The translations under genes and the position numbers were made by a program. The notes under the pieces are model-generated. The model was not told where the DNA came from and did no database searches. It saw only the letters and a program-made list of their open reading frames with translations. A DNA stretch of 64,000 nucleotides from Maribacter aquivivus (GTDB lineage: Bacteria > Bacteroidota > Bacteroidia > Flavobacteriales > Flavobacteriaceae): contig NZ_FQZX01000001.1 in the NCBI RefSeq assembly GCF_900142175.1, positions 620,001 to 684,000 on the forward strand. Reading direction: 5' to 3'. Below are positions 8,375-18,072 of the stretch, piece by piece. The first letter of the stretch is position 1. Each line of letters opens with the position of its first letter.

Positions 8375-9223
8375 ATGAAGATTGAATTAGAAACCATTGA
8401 TCCTGAATCTAAAAGTCCGTTCAGACTTTTACATGACCCCAAACTGAGTCACCTTTTCTACTGGCATTTTCATCCAGAATATGAGCTGGTATATATTGAA
8501 GGTGCCAATGGAACTAGACATGTTGGTGACCATATTTCTGAATATGAAGAAACCGATTTGGTTCTTATAGGTTCTAACATACCACACCTAAATTTTGACT
8601 ATGGTGTAAAAACAGTTTACCGCGAAGAAGTCTTACACATTAAGCCTTCTTTTAAGAGTGATTTTGTTGATCCAATTCCAGAGTTGCAAAGCTTAAATAG
8701 ATTACTAGATCTTTCTAGATACGGAATCGCTTTTCACGGGGAAACTAAGAAAGTGGTGGGCAAATTATTAAAGGAACTTCACACCTTAAAACCTTTTGAA
8801 TATTTTATGGCTATCATGAATATTCTTAAAAGGCTTTCTCAAAGCAATGAGTTCGAATTGTTACACAAAAAACCTTATAAGAATAGATATAGTAAAAAAG
8901 AACAGAGTAGAATTCGTGATATTTATGCTTTAATCGATGAACGTTATCAAGGTAAAATTTCGGTAGATGAAGTTGCTAAATTCTGTAATTTAACGAAACC
9001 TGCCTTTTGCCGATACTTTAAAAAAGCCACGGGTAGCACTTTTATAGAGTTCTTAAATCAATATCGCATAAGTCAATCTAAACGTTTATTACTTACCGGA
9101 AAAAACGTTAGTGAAACTTGTTTTGAATGCGGATTTGAAAGTCTATCATACTTCAATAGAACTTTTAAAAAAGTAACAGGAGAAAACCCTTCAGCATTTA
9201 AAAAGAGACTTCAACGCAATTAA
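8375..9223 (+). CDS. AraC-family transcriptional regulator with N-terminal cupin
   Basis: A 282-residue regulator. The N-terminal cupin-like sensor includes YWHFHPEYELVYIEGANGTR and a later SNIPHLNF. The C-terminal two-helix-turn-helix AraC domain runs from about 180 to the end (ISVDEVAKFCNLTKPAFCRYFKK, then FECGFESLSYFNRTFKKVTG and NPSAFKKR). Such proteins usually sense a small sugar or organic ligand. Its divergent pairing with the phytanoyl-CoA dioxygenase gene suggests that gene is its target. Confidence 0.92.
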   Translation: MKIELETIDPESKSPFRLLHDPKLSHLFYWHFHPEYELVYIEGANGTRHVGDHISEYEETDLVLIGSNIPHLNFDYGVKTVYREEVLHIKPSFKSDFVDPIPELQSLNRLLDLSRYGIAFHGETKKVVGKLLKELHTLKPFEYFMAIMNILKRLSQSNEFELLHKKPYKNRYSKKEQSRIRDIYALIDERYQGKISVDEVAKFCNLTKPAFCRYFKKATGSTFIEFLNQYRISQSKRLLLTGKNVSETCFECGFESLSYFNRTFKKVTGENPSAFKKRLQRN

Positions 9224-9293
9224 ATGAACTATGATTATATGCAAAAGAGGAAACATGTAACGTGAGACCTTTTTATTTTTAGCAGATCACAAT

Positions 9294-9325
9294 ACTACCT
9301 TTCATCAACAGATGATATTGGTAGT
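9294..9325 (+). other. Leader hairpin before DUF421 gene
   Basis: ACTACC pairs with GGTAGT, and inside it TCATC pairs with GATGA around an AACA loop, giving an imperfect hairpin that ends 23 bases before the start codon at 9349. No poly-T tract follows, so it is not a simple terminator; a leader structure or protein site is possible. Confidence 0.4.
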
Positions 9326-9348
9326 GTATAATCTCTAAAAATATACTC

Positions 9349-9876
9349 ATGGAAATTTTTGACCCACTTTCGTTAAAAACCGTTTTACAAATTGTCGTTG
9401 CAGCAGTTTTCATCTATTTATATATGATGTTCATTACTCGAGTAACTGGTAAAAGAACATTTGCTAAAATGACAAGTTTTGATTTTGCAGTTACCATTGC
9501 CATGGGTTCTATTCTAGCCGATGCCGTAAACACACCTGAATCAAGTTTAATGCCCGCAATGGTCTCTATAGCATTGCTTGCTGGTTTACAAGCTTTATTC
9601 GCCAAGTTATTATCATCATCTGATGCCGCACAAAAAATAATAACCAACACACCTATTCTTCTAATGAAAAATGGTACAATTTTAAAAAAGAACCTAAATA
9701 AAGCATTGGTAAGTCAGGCAGATTTAATGGGAAAGCTTCGAGAAGCAAATGTTTTACAGTTGTCACAGGTAAAAGCTGTCATTTTTGAAACTACAGGCGA
9801 TATATCAGTTCTTCACTCAGATAAACCTATTGACATTGATGCTGTTATTATGGAAGACGTAAAATCTGAAGCATAA
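9349..9876 (+). CDS. DUF421 (YetF-like) membrane protein
   Basis: A 175-residue inner-membrane protein. Hydrophobic segments at about 13-32, 45-58 and 68-86 are followed by a soluble domain with ILLMKNGTILKKNLNKALVS and SQVKAVIFETTGDISVL, the DUF421 signature shared with Bacillus YetF/YdfR. RVTGKRTFAKMTSFDFAVTIAMGS is the conserved core between the first two helices. The family's role is not established; some members have been linked to spore or envelope processes. It is transcribed alone and ends at a convergent hairpin. Confidence 0.88.
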   Translation: MEIFDPLSLKTVLQIVVAAVFIYLYMMFITRVTGKRTFAKMTSFDFAVTIAMGSILADAVNTPESSLMPAMVSIALLAGLQALFAKLLSSSDAAQKIITNTPILLMKNGTILKKNLNKALVSQADLMGKLREANVLQLSQVKAVIFETTGDISVLHSDKPIDIDAVIMEDVKSEA

Positions 9877-9909
9877 AAAATGCCCTATTATAATTGAATA
9901 GAGCATTTT
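9877..9909. terminator. Convergent hairpin between DUF421 and lipoprotein genes
   Basis: AAAATGC and CTATT pair with AATAG and GCATTTT, with one mismatch, and A and T tracts flank the stem on both sides, so it could serve both converging genes. The pairing is imperfect. Confidence 0.6.
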
Positions 9910-9928
9910 GAGACAATCAACTTAAAAA

Positions 9929-10843
9929 CTATTTTGCCTTCTTTCGTTCTACATTCATTGTAGGGTTAGAAGATTTTATTCTTTTCTTGCTTTCTGAACC
10001 TTTGGCAGATTTCAAATACTCTTGGTATCCTCTACCTCTAAACTCATATGTTGTACCGCTATCTGGGTGATATAACTCTATAGTGCTATCGTTAATGACA
10101 TATAACTCAAAGTAATCATTGCCCATAAAGTCATAATCTAAAGTCAATGTTTTTAATGAATTATCACCTTGTACGTCATATACCTGGTAATCACCTTCAA
10201 AATCCCACTGTAAATTAGAAACGTTCATATTCGGCGCATCTAAAGAAGATCTGAAAAAATTTGGTAAAAACTGCACATAATTTTCATTATCAAAATCATT
10301 TAAAGCACCTGTTTCACTAGTATAGATTTTCTCCCAAGCATCATATTCCTGTATGAAATAGTTGATATTATCATAAAACATCGTGTCATAATCGAAATTA
10401 TTAATCTGATATCCTTTTAAATAATACGAGGTATCTGAATTTGCATCATACAACTCTATAGTATTATAATTAACCGCAAAAACTTCTAAAAACCAAGATC
10501 CGTCAATATCATGATTAATATCTACCGTACCTCTAAGCGTACCATAGGTACCTACATCTATACCATAACCACCACCAGTTTTACCGATGCCAACAATATT
10601 ATTATTAGCATATAATACTCCGCGATCAAAGGACACTGTAAACGCTCTTTGTAAAAAAGGCACTTCACCATTACCACGCGTCGCATTAATATCTACATAC
10701 CAAAGATCATAGCTTTGTAAAACTTGATTGGTATTAAAAGCCGACTCCTCTATAAAATCATCCTCAATAATTACTTCTGTATAACACGAAACCATTAAGG
10801 TGGCTAATAGGAAATATCCTGTAAGTAGTTTTATAGTTTTCAT
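9929..10843 (-). CDS. Hypothetical lipoprotein with duplicated beta-rich domain
   Basis: A 304-residue exported lipoprotein (lipobox ending in Cys20, LMVSCYTEV). It contains two copies of a roughly 100-residue unit: YDLWYVDINAT (about 45) to NTIELYDANSDTSYYLKGYQ, and YDAWEKIYTSE (about 166) to STIELYHPDSGTTYEFRGRG. The shared ending TIELY-x(3)-S-T-Y suggests an ancient internal duplication, probably of a beta-barrel-like or lipocalin-like fold. The tail is basic. I recall flavobacterial homologues labelled as nicotinic acid mononucleotide adenyltransferase; nothing here supports that, since there is no nucleotide-binding motif and the protein is exported. Confidence 0.8.
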   Translation of the reverse strand: MKTIKLLTGYFLLATLMVSCYTEVIIEDDFIEESAFNTNQVLQSYDLWYVDINATRGNGEVPFLQRAFTVSFDRGVLYANNNIVGIGKTGGGYGIDVGTYGTLRGTVDINHDIDGSWFLEVFAVNYNTIELYDANSDTSYYLKGYQINNFDYDTMFYDNINYFIQEYDAWEKIYTSETGALNDFDNENYVQFLPNFFRSSLDAPNMNVSNLQWDFEGDYQVYDVQGDNSLKTLTLDYDFMGNDYFELYVINDSTIELYHPDSGTTYEFRGRGYQEYLKSAKGSESKKRIKSSNPTMNVERKKAK

Positions 10844-10941
10844 ATGATTTCATTTAATAGGTTATTAACCATAAAACAATCTCTATGCCAAAATTTACAC
10901 AAGACTGATACTAATCATATTATGAGCATATAAATTATTGG

Positions 10942-10949
10942 TAAATTTG
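10942..10949 (+). promoter_or_regulatory. Putative gpsA -7 promoter box (TAAATTTG)
   Basis: A perfect TAnnTTTG match ending only four bases before the gpsA ATG. If used, transcription would start at or next to the start codon, giving a leaderless message. No clear -33 TTTG at 19-21 bases. Confidence 0.5.
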
Positions 10950-10953
10950 CCCT

Positions 10954-11955
10954 ATGAACAAGGATGCGAAATTTGCGGTTTTAGGCGGTGGAAGTTGGGC
11001 TACGGCTATTGTTAAAATGCTAACCAATAACCAAGAAGAAGTTGGTTGGTATATGCGTAATACAGATGCTATTGAGCATATTAAAACTCAAAAGCACAAC
11101 CCTAACTACCTTACTTCAGTAGAGTTTAAGCCTGAGCAATTGATTTTAACGAATGATATTAACGAGGCTGTCAATTATGCCGATGTTTTAATTTTCGCTA
11201 TCCCTTCTGCTTTTTTAGTGGGAGAATTAGAAAAACTGACCGTTTCATTAAAAGATAAAATAATTTTTTCTGCAATTAAAGGTATTGTACCTGAATCTGG
11301 ATTAATAGTCGGGGAGCATTTTCATAATACTTATGAAATACCTTTTGATCATATTGGTGTTATTACTGGACCCTGCCATGCAGAAGAAGTTGCTATGGAG
11401 CGACTTTCTTATTTAACCATTGCTTGTGCAGATACAGAGAAGGCAAAATTGATTGCCAATAATCTCTCTAGCAATTACATTAAAACTAATATCAGTAAGG
11501 ACATTATTGGTACAGAATATGCCGCCATGCTGAAAAACATCTATGCCATTGCAGCTGGTATTGCTCACGGATTGGGTTATGGTGATAATTTTCAGAGTGT
11601 ATTAATGAGTAATGCCATTCGTGAAATGAAACGTTACACTAAGCGTATTCACAAATTAGACCGTAACATTAACAAGTCTGCCTATCTAGGTGATTTATTG
11701 GTTACCGGATACTCTGTATTTAGTCGTAATAGAATGTTTGGTAACATGATCGGAAAAGGCTACACTGTAAAAAGTGCACAGATGGAAATGAGTATGATTG
11801 CCGAAGGATATTACGCCGCAAAAAGTGCTTATAAAATAAAAGAGAACTTTACAAAAAAGGTCAAAACTCCTATTATTGACGCTGTTTATAAAATTCTCTA
11901 TGAAAATAAGAATCCTAAAAAGGTGTTTCTTGATTTAACTGATAAGTTAGATTAA
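10954..11955 (+). CDS. gpsA: NAD(P)-dependent glycerol-3-phosphate dehydrogenase
   Basis: A 333-residue cytosolic enzyme that reduces dihydroxyacetone phosphate to sn-glycerol 3-phosphate for phospholipid synthesis. The Rossmann motif is VLGGGSWATAI (9-19), the substrate loop is SAIKG (Lys109) and GPCHAEE (139-145), and the catalytic lysine is Lys194 in YAAMLKNIYAIAAGIAHGLG. Length is normal for GpsA. Its stop codon overlaps that of the convergent glpD in one TTAA, so the biosynthetic and catabolic G3P dehydrogenases lie tail to tail. Confidence 0.96.
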   Translation: MNKDAKFAVLGGGSWATAIVKMLTNNQEEVGWYMRNTDAIEHIKTQKHNPNYLTSVEFKPEQLILTNDINEAVNYADVLIFAIPSAFLVGELEKLTVSLKDKIIFSAIKGIVPESGLIVGEHFHNTYEIPFDHIGVITGPCHAEEVAMERLSYLTIACADTEKAKLIANNLSSNYIKTNISKDIIGTEYAAMLKNIYAIAAGIAHGLGYGDNFQSVLMSNAIREMKRYTKRIHKLDRNINKSAYLGDLLVTGYSVFSRNRMFGNMIGKGYTVKSAQMEMSMIAEGYYAAKSAYKIKENFTKKVKTPIIDAVYKILYENKNPKKVFLDLTDKLD

Positions 11956-13619
11956 CGCCTTTCTAAAGAAAAATCTGAATGCTCTTTTATTTCTGCGTTC
12001 AAAATTGATCTCCATTCTTCAATTTTAGTTTGATCTACATTAAATCTACTTTGGAACTCTTTTAATAAAGGTTCCATTAAAGTTCTAATGCTGTCTATAT
12101 CGAAATAAAGTCTACCAGTTCTTCGAATGAAGAAATCCATTGGAGTTTGTACCATTTCATAATCAATACCAAAAGCTAATTCTGCTTTGGCTAAACGAAC
12201 GTATTTATCTTCCTCTACAATACCTGCATAGGTTTCAAGAATGGTATCTGTTTGTTTTCCATAATTGGTCACCAAAAACCAAGCATCGTGCTTTGTAAAT
12301 CCGTCTGCTTTAATTTGGTCAAACACCTCATCAATGTATTTTGTTACATGCTTGAATTTTTTGAAATCGACATTTCCACATAAAAATATTTTCTCTGTGT
12401 AGCATTCTTTGAGTTCGGTATCATGCTCCTCTTCCATTTTCTTAGCAATACGATCCACTACTCTTTCTGCCATTTTACGATAGCCTGTAAGTTTACCACC
12501 TGCAATACTGATTAAACCCGTATCTGATACAAAAATCTCATCTTTTCTTGATAATTCTGAAGCAGATTTACCTTCTTCATGAATTAACGGTCTTAATCCG
12601 GCCCAGGAGGAAACAATATCTTCTAACTCCAAATTAATGGCAGGAAACATATTATTCACCGCAGAAATCAAATAAATGGCATCTGCAAGATCTGTTCTTA
12701 CATTGTCTTTATTATCATTAAAGTTGGTATCTGTTGTACCTACATAAGTAATTTTACCTCTTGGTATGGCAAACATCATTCTGCCATCTGGTATATCAAA
12801 ATAGCAAGATTGTTTCACTGGCAATTTTTCGTAAGGAAAAACCAAGTGAACCCCTTTGGTTAAATGAAGTTGTTTTCCTTTTTTAGAATTATTTAGGCTT
12901 CGCAATTCATCTACCCACGGACCAGCGGCACTGATTACGTATTTAGATTTAATGGTAAATTCTTTGCCCGTAACCGTATCTATTGCCTTAACACCGGCAA
13001 TTTTCTCGTTGTCATACACAAACTCATTTACCTTTGCATAATTTAATGCCTGTGCACCAAATAAAAGACTGGTTTTTATATTTTCAATTGTTAAACGGGC
13101 ATCATCTGTTCTATATTCAGCATAATAACCTGCACCGTTCAGAATCTTTTTCGGTAATAAAGGCTCCAATTTCATGGCTTCCTTTTTTTCTAGCATTTTT
13201 CGCTTATCATCTCCTGAAACCTGAGCTAGAATATCATATACTTTAAGACCAATAGATGTTAACCATTTACCGTAAGAACCATTTTCTATTAACGGTAATA
13301 ACATTTTTTCTGGCAGTACTAAATGAGGAGCCAATTTATGTACAATGGCGCGCTCAGACCCTACTTCTTTCACCAACCAAAAATCGAATTGTTTCAAGTA
13401 GCGAAGTCCACCATGTATCAGTTTGGTAGATTTGCTACTTGTACCAGAAGCAAAATCTCCTTTTTCTAATAAGGCTACTTTTAACCCACGTGATGCTGCA
13501 TCTAGGGCGATACCACCACCTGTAATTCCACCACCGATTACCACTAAATCAAAATCTTCGGATTCTAAGTTATCTATCGTTTTTTGGCGTTCTAAATTGG
13601 TAAATTTTATATTTTTCAT
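11952..13619 (-). CDS. glpD: FAD-dependent glycerol-3-phosphate dehydrogenase, respiratory
   Basis: A 555-residue membrane-associated flavoenzyme that oxidises glycerol 3-phosphate to dihydroxyacetone phosphate and passes electrons to quinone. The FAD dinucleotide fold is VVIGGGITGGGIALDAASRG (27-46), followed by STKLIHGGLRYL; the C-terminal DAO cap domain is complete. I start it at the ATG at 13619 (MKNIKFTNLERQ) because a TTG-initiated extension to 13691 would overlap a good -7 promoter box at 13689-13696. It lies downstream of glpK on the same strand, after a 139-base gap. Confidence 0.94.
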   Translation of the reverse strand: MKNIKFTNLERQKTIDNLESEDFDLVVIGGGITGGGIALDAASRGLKVALLEKGDFASGTSSKSTKLIHGGLRYLKQFDFWLVKEVGSERAIVHKLAPHLVLPEKMLLPLIENGSYGKWLTSIGLKVYDILAQVSGDDKRKMLEKKEAMKLEPLLPKKILNGAGYYAEYRTDDARLTIENIKTSLLFGAQALNYAKVNEFVYDNEKIAGVKAIDTVTGKEFTIKSKYVISAAGPWVDELRSLNNSKKGKQLHLTKGVHLVFPYEKLPVKQSCYFDIPDGRMMFAIPRGKITYVGTTDTNFNDNKDNVRTDLADAIYLISAVNNMFPAINLELEDIVSSWAGLRPLIHEEGKSASELSRKDEIFVSDTGLISIAGGKLTGYRKMAERVVDRIAKKMEEEHDTELKECYTEKIFLCGNVDFKKFKHVTKYIDEVFDQIKADGFTKHDAWFLVTNYGKQTDTILETYAGIVEEDKYVRLAKAELAFGIDYEMVQTPMDFFIRRTGRLYFDIDSIRTLMEPLLKEFQSRFNVDQTKIEEWRSILNAEIKEHSDFSLERR

Positions 13620-13688
13620 CAGTAGATGTATTTTAACTTTTAAGCGGATATTTTGGTCGTAACTTAAGTAAAACCTAACATCCCTAAA

Positions 13689-13696
13689 CAAAGATA
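13689..13696 (-). promoter_or_regulatory. Putative glpD -7 promoter box (TATCTTTG)
   Basis: A perfect TAnnTTTG match on the minus strand in the glpK-glpD gap. It suggests glpD has its own promoter besides read-through from glpK. No convincing -33 box. Confidence 0.45.
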
Positions 13697-13758
13697 TAGC
13701 TAGTTATATGCTATTCTATGCTCTATAAAATTAATAAATTGTAAAATTGATTAATAGG

Positions 13759-15267
<1,509 letters not shown>

Positions 15268-15268
15268 C

Positions 15269-15299
15269 TAAATATAGCGGAAATAAAAATTAATGCAAA
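15269..15299 (-). promoter_or_regulatory. Putative glpK promoter (-33 TTTG, -7 TATATTTA)
   Basis: On the minus strand TTTG (15299-15296) and TATATTTA (15276-15269) are separated by exactly 19 bases, the Bacteroidota spacing. The -7 box differs from TAnnTTTG only in its last base. It ends 19 bases before the glpK ATG. Confidence 0.55.
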
Positions 15300-15327
15300 G
15301 CAGCGAATATCGAAGCGATGTGAAGAA

Positions 15328-15636
15328 TTATGTGCCTCTGTTAAAACTATATTCTCGTTCTACTAAACAAATACGAACAGTATAAGAATTGTACCAATCT
15401 GATATACCTTTTTTCTGAGCTAATAAATGGTCTGCTTGCTGTTTCCAATCATGAATTGCATTTAGACTTTCCCAATAACTTACGGTTATTCCTATTTCTT
15501 GGCGCGCACTTTCAATACCAATATAGCCAGATTGTTTTTTTGCCAATTGCTCCATGAAATCTGCCATATCGCCATAACCATCATCACCTGCAGTTCTCGT
15601 AGAAGTAAAAATAACGGCGTAATAAGGCTTCTTCAT
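15328..15636 (-). CDS. Antibiotic biosynthesis monooxygenase (ABM)-fold protein
   Basis: A 102-residue dimeric ferredoxin-like (ABM/dabb) fold protein. YYAVIFTSTRT forms the first strand, FMEQLAKKQSGYIGIESAR the helix and second strand, and ITVSYWESLNAIHDWKQQADHLLAQK is the family signature where W-K-x-x-x-x-H is usual. Relatives include quinol monooxygenases, haem-degrading enzymes and many of unknown role; no specific function can be given. It ends the transcript that starts with the hypothetical gene at 15996, only three bases downstream of it. Confidence 0.83.
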   Translation of the reverse strand: MKKPYYAVIFTSTRTAGDDGYGDMADFMEQLAKKQSGYIGIESARQEIGITVSYWESLNAIHDWKQQADHLLAQKKGISDWYNSYTVRICLVEREYSFNRGT

Positions 15637-15639
15637 AGT

Positions 15640-15996
15640 CTATTGAATAAACTCTTTTTCTACAAAATAGGTAACAATAGCTTCTTTCATAAGTACCGTT
15701 TGCTCCCCAGCTTTCAAAGCAGGCAATTCTTCCATTACATTATAGTGAGGCCAACCGTCTTCATCGAAAAAACTGAATTCATAAAATCCGTAAGGTTCTA
15801 AAAGACGACAGATTGCAATATGCATTAAATCTAGCTTATCATCTTTCTTATATTTTTTATGGTACTGCCCTAATTCTTGAACACCTATCAAGTAAATGAT
15901 GGCATCTAATTCTAAAGGGTCACCATCAGAAAACTTTCCAGAAAGCTTTTCTACCAAATAATCCCATCGTTCTTTTAATTGTATATCCCTAGCCAT
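15640..15996 (-). CDS. Conserved hypothetical protein
   Basis: A 118-residue soluble protein I do not recognise. It begins MARDIQLKERWDYLVEKLSG, is rich in charged and aromatic residues, and has a mixed alpha/beta look (LDAIIYLIGVQELGQ, EFSFFDEDGWPHYNV). I start it at the ATG at 15996. An upstream in-frame start at 16044 would place the start codon ahead of a -7 box at 16034-16041, so transcription from that box begins inside the extension. The downstream ABM gene is three bases away, so the two are co-transcribed. Confidence 0.78.
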   Translation of the reverse strand: MARDIQLKERWDYLVEKLSGKFSDGDPLELDAIIYLIGVQELGQYHKKYKKDDKLDLMHIAICRLLEPYGFYEFSFFDEDGWPHYNVMEELPALKAGEQTVLMKEAIVTYFVEKEFIQ

Positions 15997-16029
15997 ATAA
16001 TTTCCTTCAATCTCATCTATGATATAGAC

Positions 16030-16062
16030 CTTGCAAAGGTACAAATCAAAGTTCTATATTTG
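16030..16062 (+). promoter_or_regulatory. Putative cvpA-family gene promoter
   Basis: CTTG at 16030-16033 and TATATTTG at 16055-16062 (perfect TAnnTTTG) are 21 bases apart, ending 16 bases before the ATG at 16079. The -33 element has one mismatch to TTTG. Confidence 0.5.
16034..16041 (-). promoter_or_regulatory. Putative -7 box (TACCTTTG) for the 15996 gene
   Basis: A perfect TAnnTTTG on the minus strand, about 38 bases upstream of the ATG at 15996. It lies face to face with the divergent promoter at 16030-16062 and fixes the likely translation start. Confidence 0.5.
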
Positions 16063-16078
16063 TTAAAACACTTTACGA

Positions 16079-16603
16079 ATGGGACTTTTAGATATTTTAC
16101 TTGGATTACCCTTAATATGGGGTCTATGGAAGGGATATAAAAATGGTCTATTCATGGAAATAGCATCTATTGTAGCACTTGTTGCAGGTATTTTCGGCGC
16201 AATCCATTTTTCTTACATAACTGGCAACTATTTATCTGAGCATTTAAACTGGGATGAACGCAACATGAGTATCATTGCCTTTATAATTACATTGATACTT
16301 ATCATCATCATTGTAAATTTAATTGGAAAACTATTGACCAAAGTTGCCAACTTCGCAATGCTTGGCGCTTTAAATAAAATTGCAGGGGGAATTTTCGGTG
16401 CTTTAAAAGTTGCTATTTTATTAGGTGCCGCTTTTATATTTTTTGATAGAATGGACAATACATTTAGTTTATTAGATGAGGAGACTAAGCAAGAATCAAT
16501 TCTTTATCAACCTATTAAAGATATAGGTGCATTAATTTTTGATACGGTCTTACAAAATGAAGAGCTTCAAAAGGAATCTTCTGAAGAACCTGTTATCATA
16601 TAA
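16079..16603 (+). CDS. CvpA-family membrane protein
   Basis: A 174-residue inner-membrane protein with four predicted helices. It opens LLDILLGLPLIWGLWKGYKNGLFMEIASIVALVAG, the CvpA/colicin V production signature with the conserved G-x-x-x-G-x-x-x-E, then continues IIAFIITLILIIIIVNLIGKLL and GGIFGALKVAILLGAAFIFFD. The tail is acidic. CvpA proteins help cells resist envelope stress and are needed for colicin V export in E. coli, but their molecular action is unclear. Single gene, divergent from the 15996 gene. Confidence 0.88.
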   Translation: MGLLDILLGLPLIWGLWKGYKNGLFMEIASIVALVAGIFGAIHFSYITGNYLSEHLNWDERNMSIIAFIITLILIIIIVNLIGKLLTKVANFAMLGALNKIAGGIFGALKVAILLGAAFIFFDRMDNTFSLLDEETKQESILYQPIKDIGALIFDTVLQNEELQKESSEEPVII

Positions 16604-16791
16604 TCAGTTGGTCCGGTAATCTAACTTTTTGTACACTTTATCGAATATGCATTTTTGTTACTGCCCTGCGTTTAATTTTTCAATAATATTACTACATCGA
16701 TAACCCAAATCGATTACGAGAGCTTAGAACACTCTTAACTTTATTACCTACTGCGCTACGCCGAAAGGCTACACAATTTAAAGACACTTAT

Positions 16792-17271
16792 ATGAAAATG
16801 AGATTGCTTTACGCGGTCCCTGTCTTTTTATTACTTTTTCTTAATTCTTGCACTAGCGACTCTATAGATGATACGCCGGTACTTGAAGCTGAAAATGTTT
16901 TAACTATAGAGCAGGACCTACTAGATATTGTTAATGCGCACAGGTTAAGTTTAAAAACCAATACATTAGTTTTTAGTGATGTAGCATATAAATATGCTAA
17001 CCTTCATACAGACTACATGATATCTAAAGGTAGCATTAGCCACGATAATTTTAGCTCGAGAGCATCTAACATCGATTCTGAGATAAGTGTTGAAATGGTT
17101 GCAGAAAATGTTGCCAAAGATTATCAATCTGCTTTAGAGGCTTTTGAAGGATGGTACATTAGTAGTAGCCATAAAAAAACTATGGAAGGGGACTTTACAC
17201 ATACAGGTATAAGCGTAAAGAAAGATGACCTAGGCAACTATTACTTTACCCAACTTTTTTATAAGCAATAA
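16792..17271 (+). CDS. CAP (SCP/PR-1) domain lipoprotein 1
   Basis: A 159-residue secreted lipoprotein. The signal peptide ends LLFLNSCTSD (Cys20), followed by a CAP domain: LLDIVNAHRLSLKTNTLVFSD, YKYANLHTDYMISKGSISHDNF and AENVAKDYQSALEAFEGWYISSSHKKTMEG, with both histidines and the glutamates that line the CAP cleft. It ends GNYYFTQLFYKQ, as the family does. CAP proteins bind lipids or act on the envelope; the role here is unknown. A paralogue follows at 17541, so this is a tandem duplication. Confidence 0.9.
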   Translation: MKMRLLYAVPVFLLLFLNSCTSDSIDDTPVLEAENVLTIEQDLLDIVNAHRLSLKTNTLVFSDVAYKYANLHTDYMISKGSISHDNFSSRASNIDSEISVEMVAENVAKDYQSALEAFEGWYISSSHKKTMEGDFTHTGISVKKDDLGNYYFTQLFYKQ

Positions 17272-17371
17272 ACAATTGTATATAATTGGGTAACAGAAGA
17301 GACTACCTTCATTTAGCTTAGCAAGTATCGAATTACAAAATTACCCATTTACATAAAGTGAGAAAAATCGT

Positions 17372-17387
17372 ATAAAGTGCACTTTAT
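17372..17387. promoter_or_regulatory. Perfect 16-base palindrome, putative operator
   Basis: ATAAAGTGCACTTTAT is fully self-complementary. Outside it ATCGT (17367-17371) pairs with ACGAT (17389-17393), giving 13-base arms with one bulged C. A half-site copy, ATAAAGTG, lies at 17353-17360. It is in the 269-base gap between the two CAP genes. No T-tract follows, so a dimeric regulator site is more likely than a terminator. Confidence 0.5.
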
Positions 17388-17540
17388 CACGATGAAATTT
17401 ATTACGTCTTTTCATTATGATAGTTAATATGTTGCTTATTCGTCACTTAACGAATATTTTATCCCCTCTATAGATGTTTTACTTCTAGCGGTAATCAACG
17501 GGACTATTTTTGGCACTCACTAAAAAAATAGTTTCCCTAT

Positions 17541-18047
17541 ATGAAATCCACCTTCATTTTTTCCGCTTTAATTTTAGTCCTTTTATCCTCTTGTTCAAAA
17601 AACCAAAACTCTACAGATTACGCAGAGAATTCAGAATATACGTTAACAGAATACACTTTAGCCTCTTCTAAGTACCACAATACTATTGAAGCTGAACTTT
17701 TTGAATTGATAAATAACTATAGAACAGATATAGGTTTAAATGAATTGGTATTTGAAAACGCAACCTATTACTATGCAAGCCTTCATACAAATTATATGAT
17801 TTCTAAAAAAAGTACCAGTCATGATAATTTTAGTAAACGGGCAGAATATATTTCTGAGCGATTAGATGCTGATTTTGTTTCTGAAAATGTTGCTCGCAAT
17901 TATGAAACTATAGAAGATGCTTTTGCAGCTTGGTTGAAAAACCCAGGACATAAAAAAAATATTGAAGGCGAGTACAATTACTCAGCAATCAGCATTATTC
18001 AAAGTAGTAATGGAGATTATTATTATACTCAAATATTTGTAAAGTAA
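17541..18047 (+). CDS. CAP (SCP/PR-1) domain lipoprotein 2
   Basis: A 168-residue paralogue of the preceding CAP lipoprotein. The signal peptide ends LVLLSSCSKN (Cys19). The CAP domain shows ELINNYRTDIGLNELVFEN, YYYASLHTNYMISKKSTSHDNF and SENVARNYETIEDAFAAWL, then NPGHKKNIEGEYNYSAISI, closely matching its neighbour block by block. A 45-residue polar linker separates the lipid anchor from the domain. It ends at a strong terminator (18073). A palindrome lies about 150 bases upstream of its start. Confidence 0.9.
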   Translation: MKSTFIFSALILVLLSSCSKNQNSTDYAENSEYTLTEYTLASSKYHNTIEAELFELINNYRTDIGLNELVFENATYYYASLHTNYMISKKSTSHDNFSKRAEYISERLDADFVSENVARNYETIEDAFAAWLKNPGHKKNIEGEYNYSAISIIQSSNGDYYYTQIFVK

Positions 18048-18072
18048 TTTAGACGACAACTTATTTTTTTAT

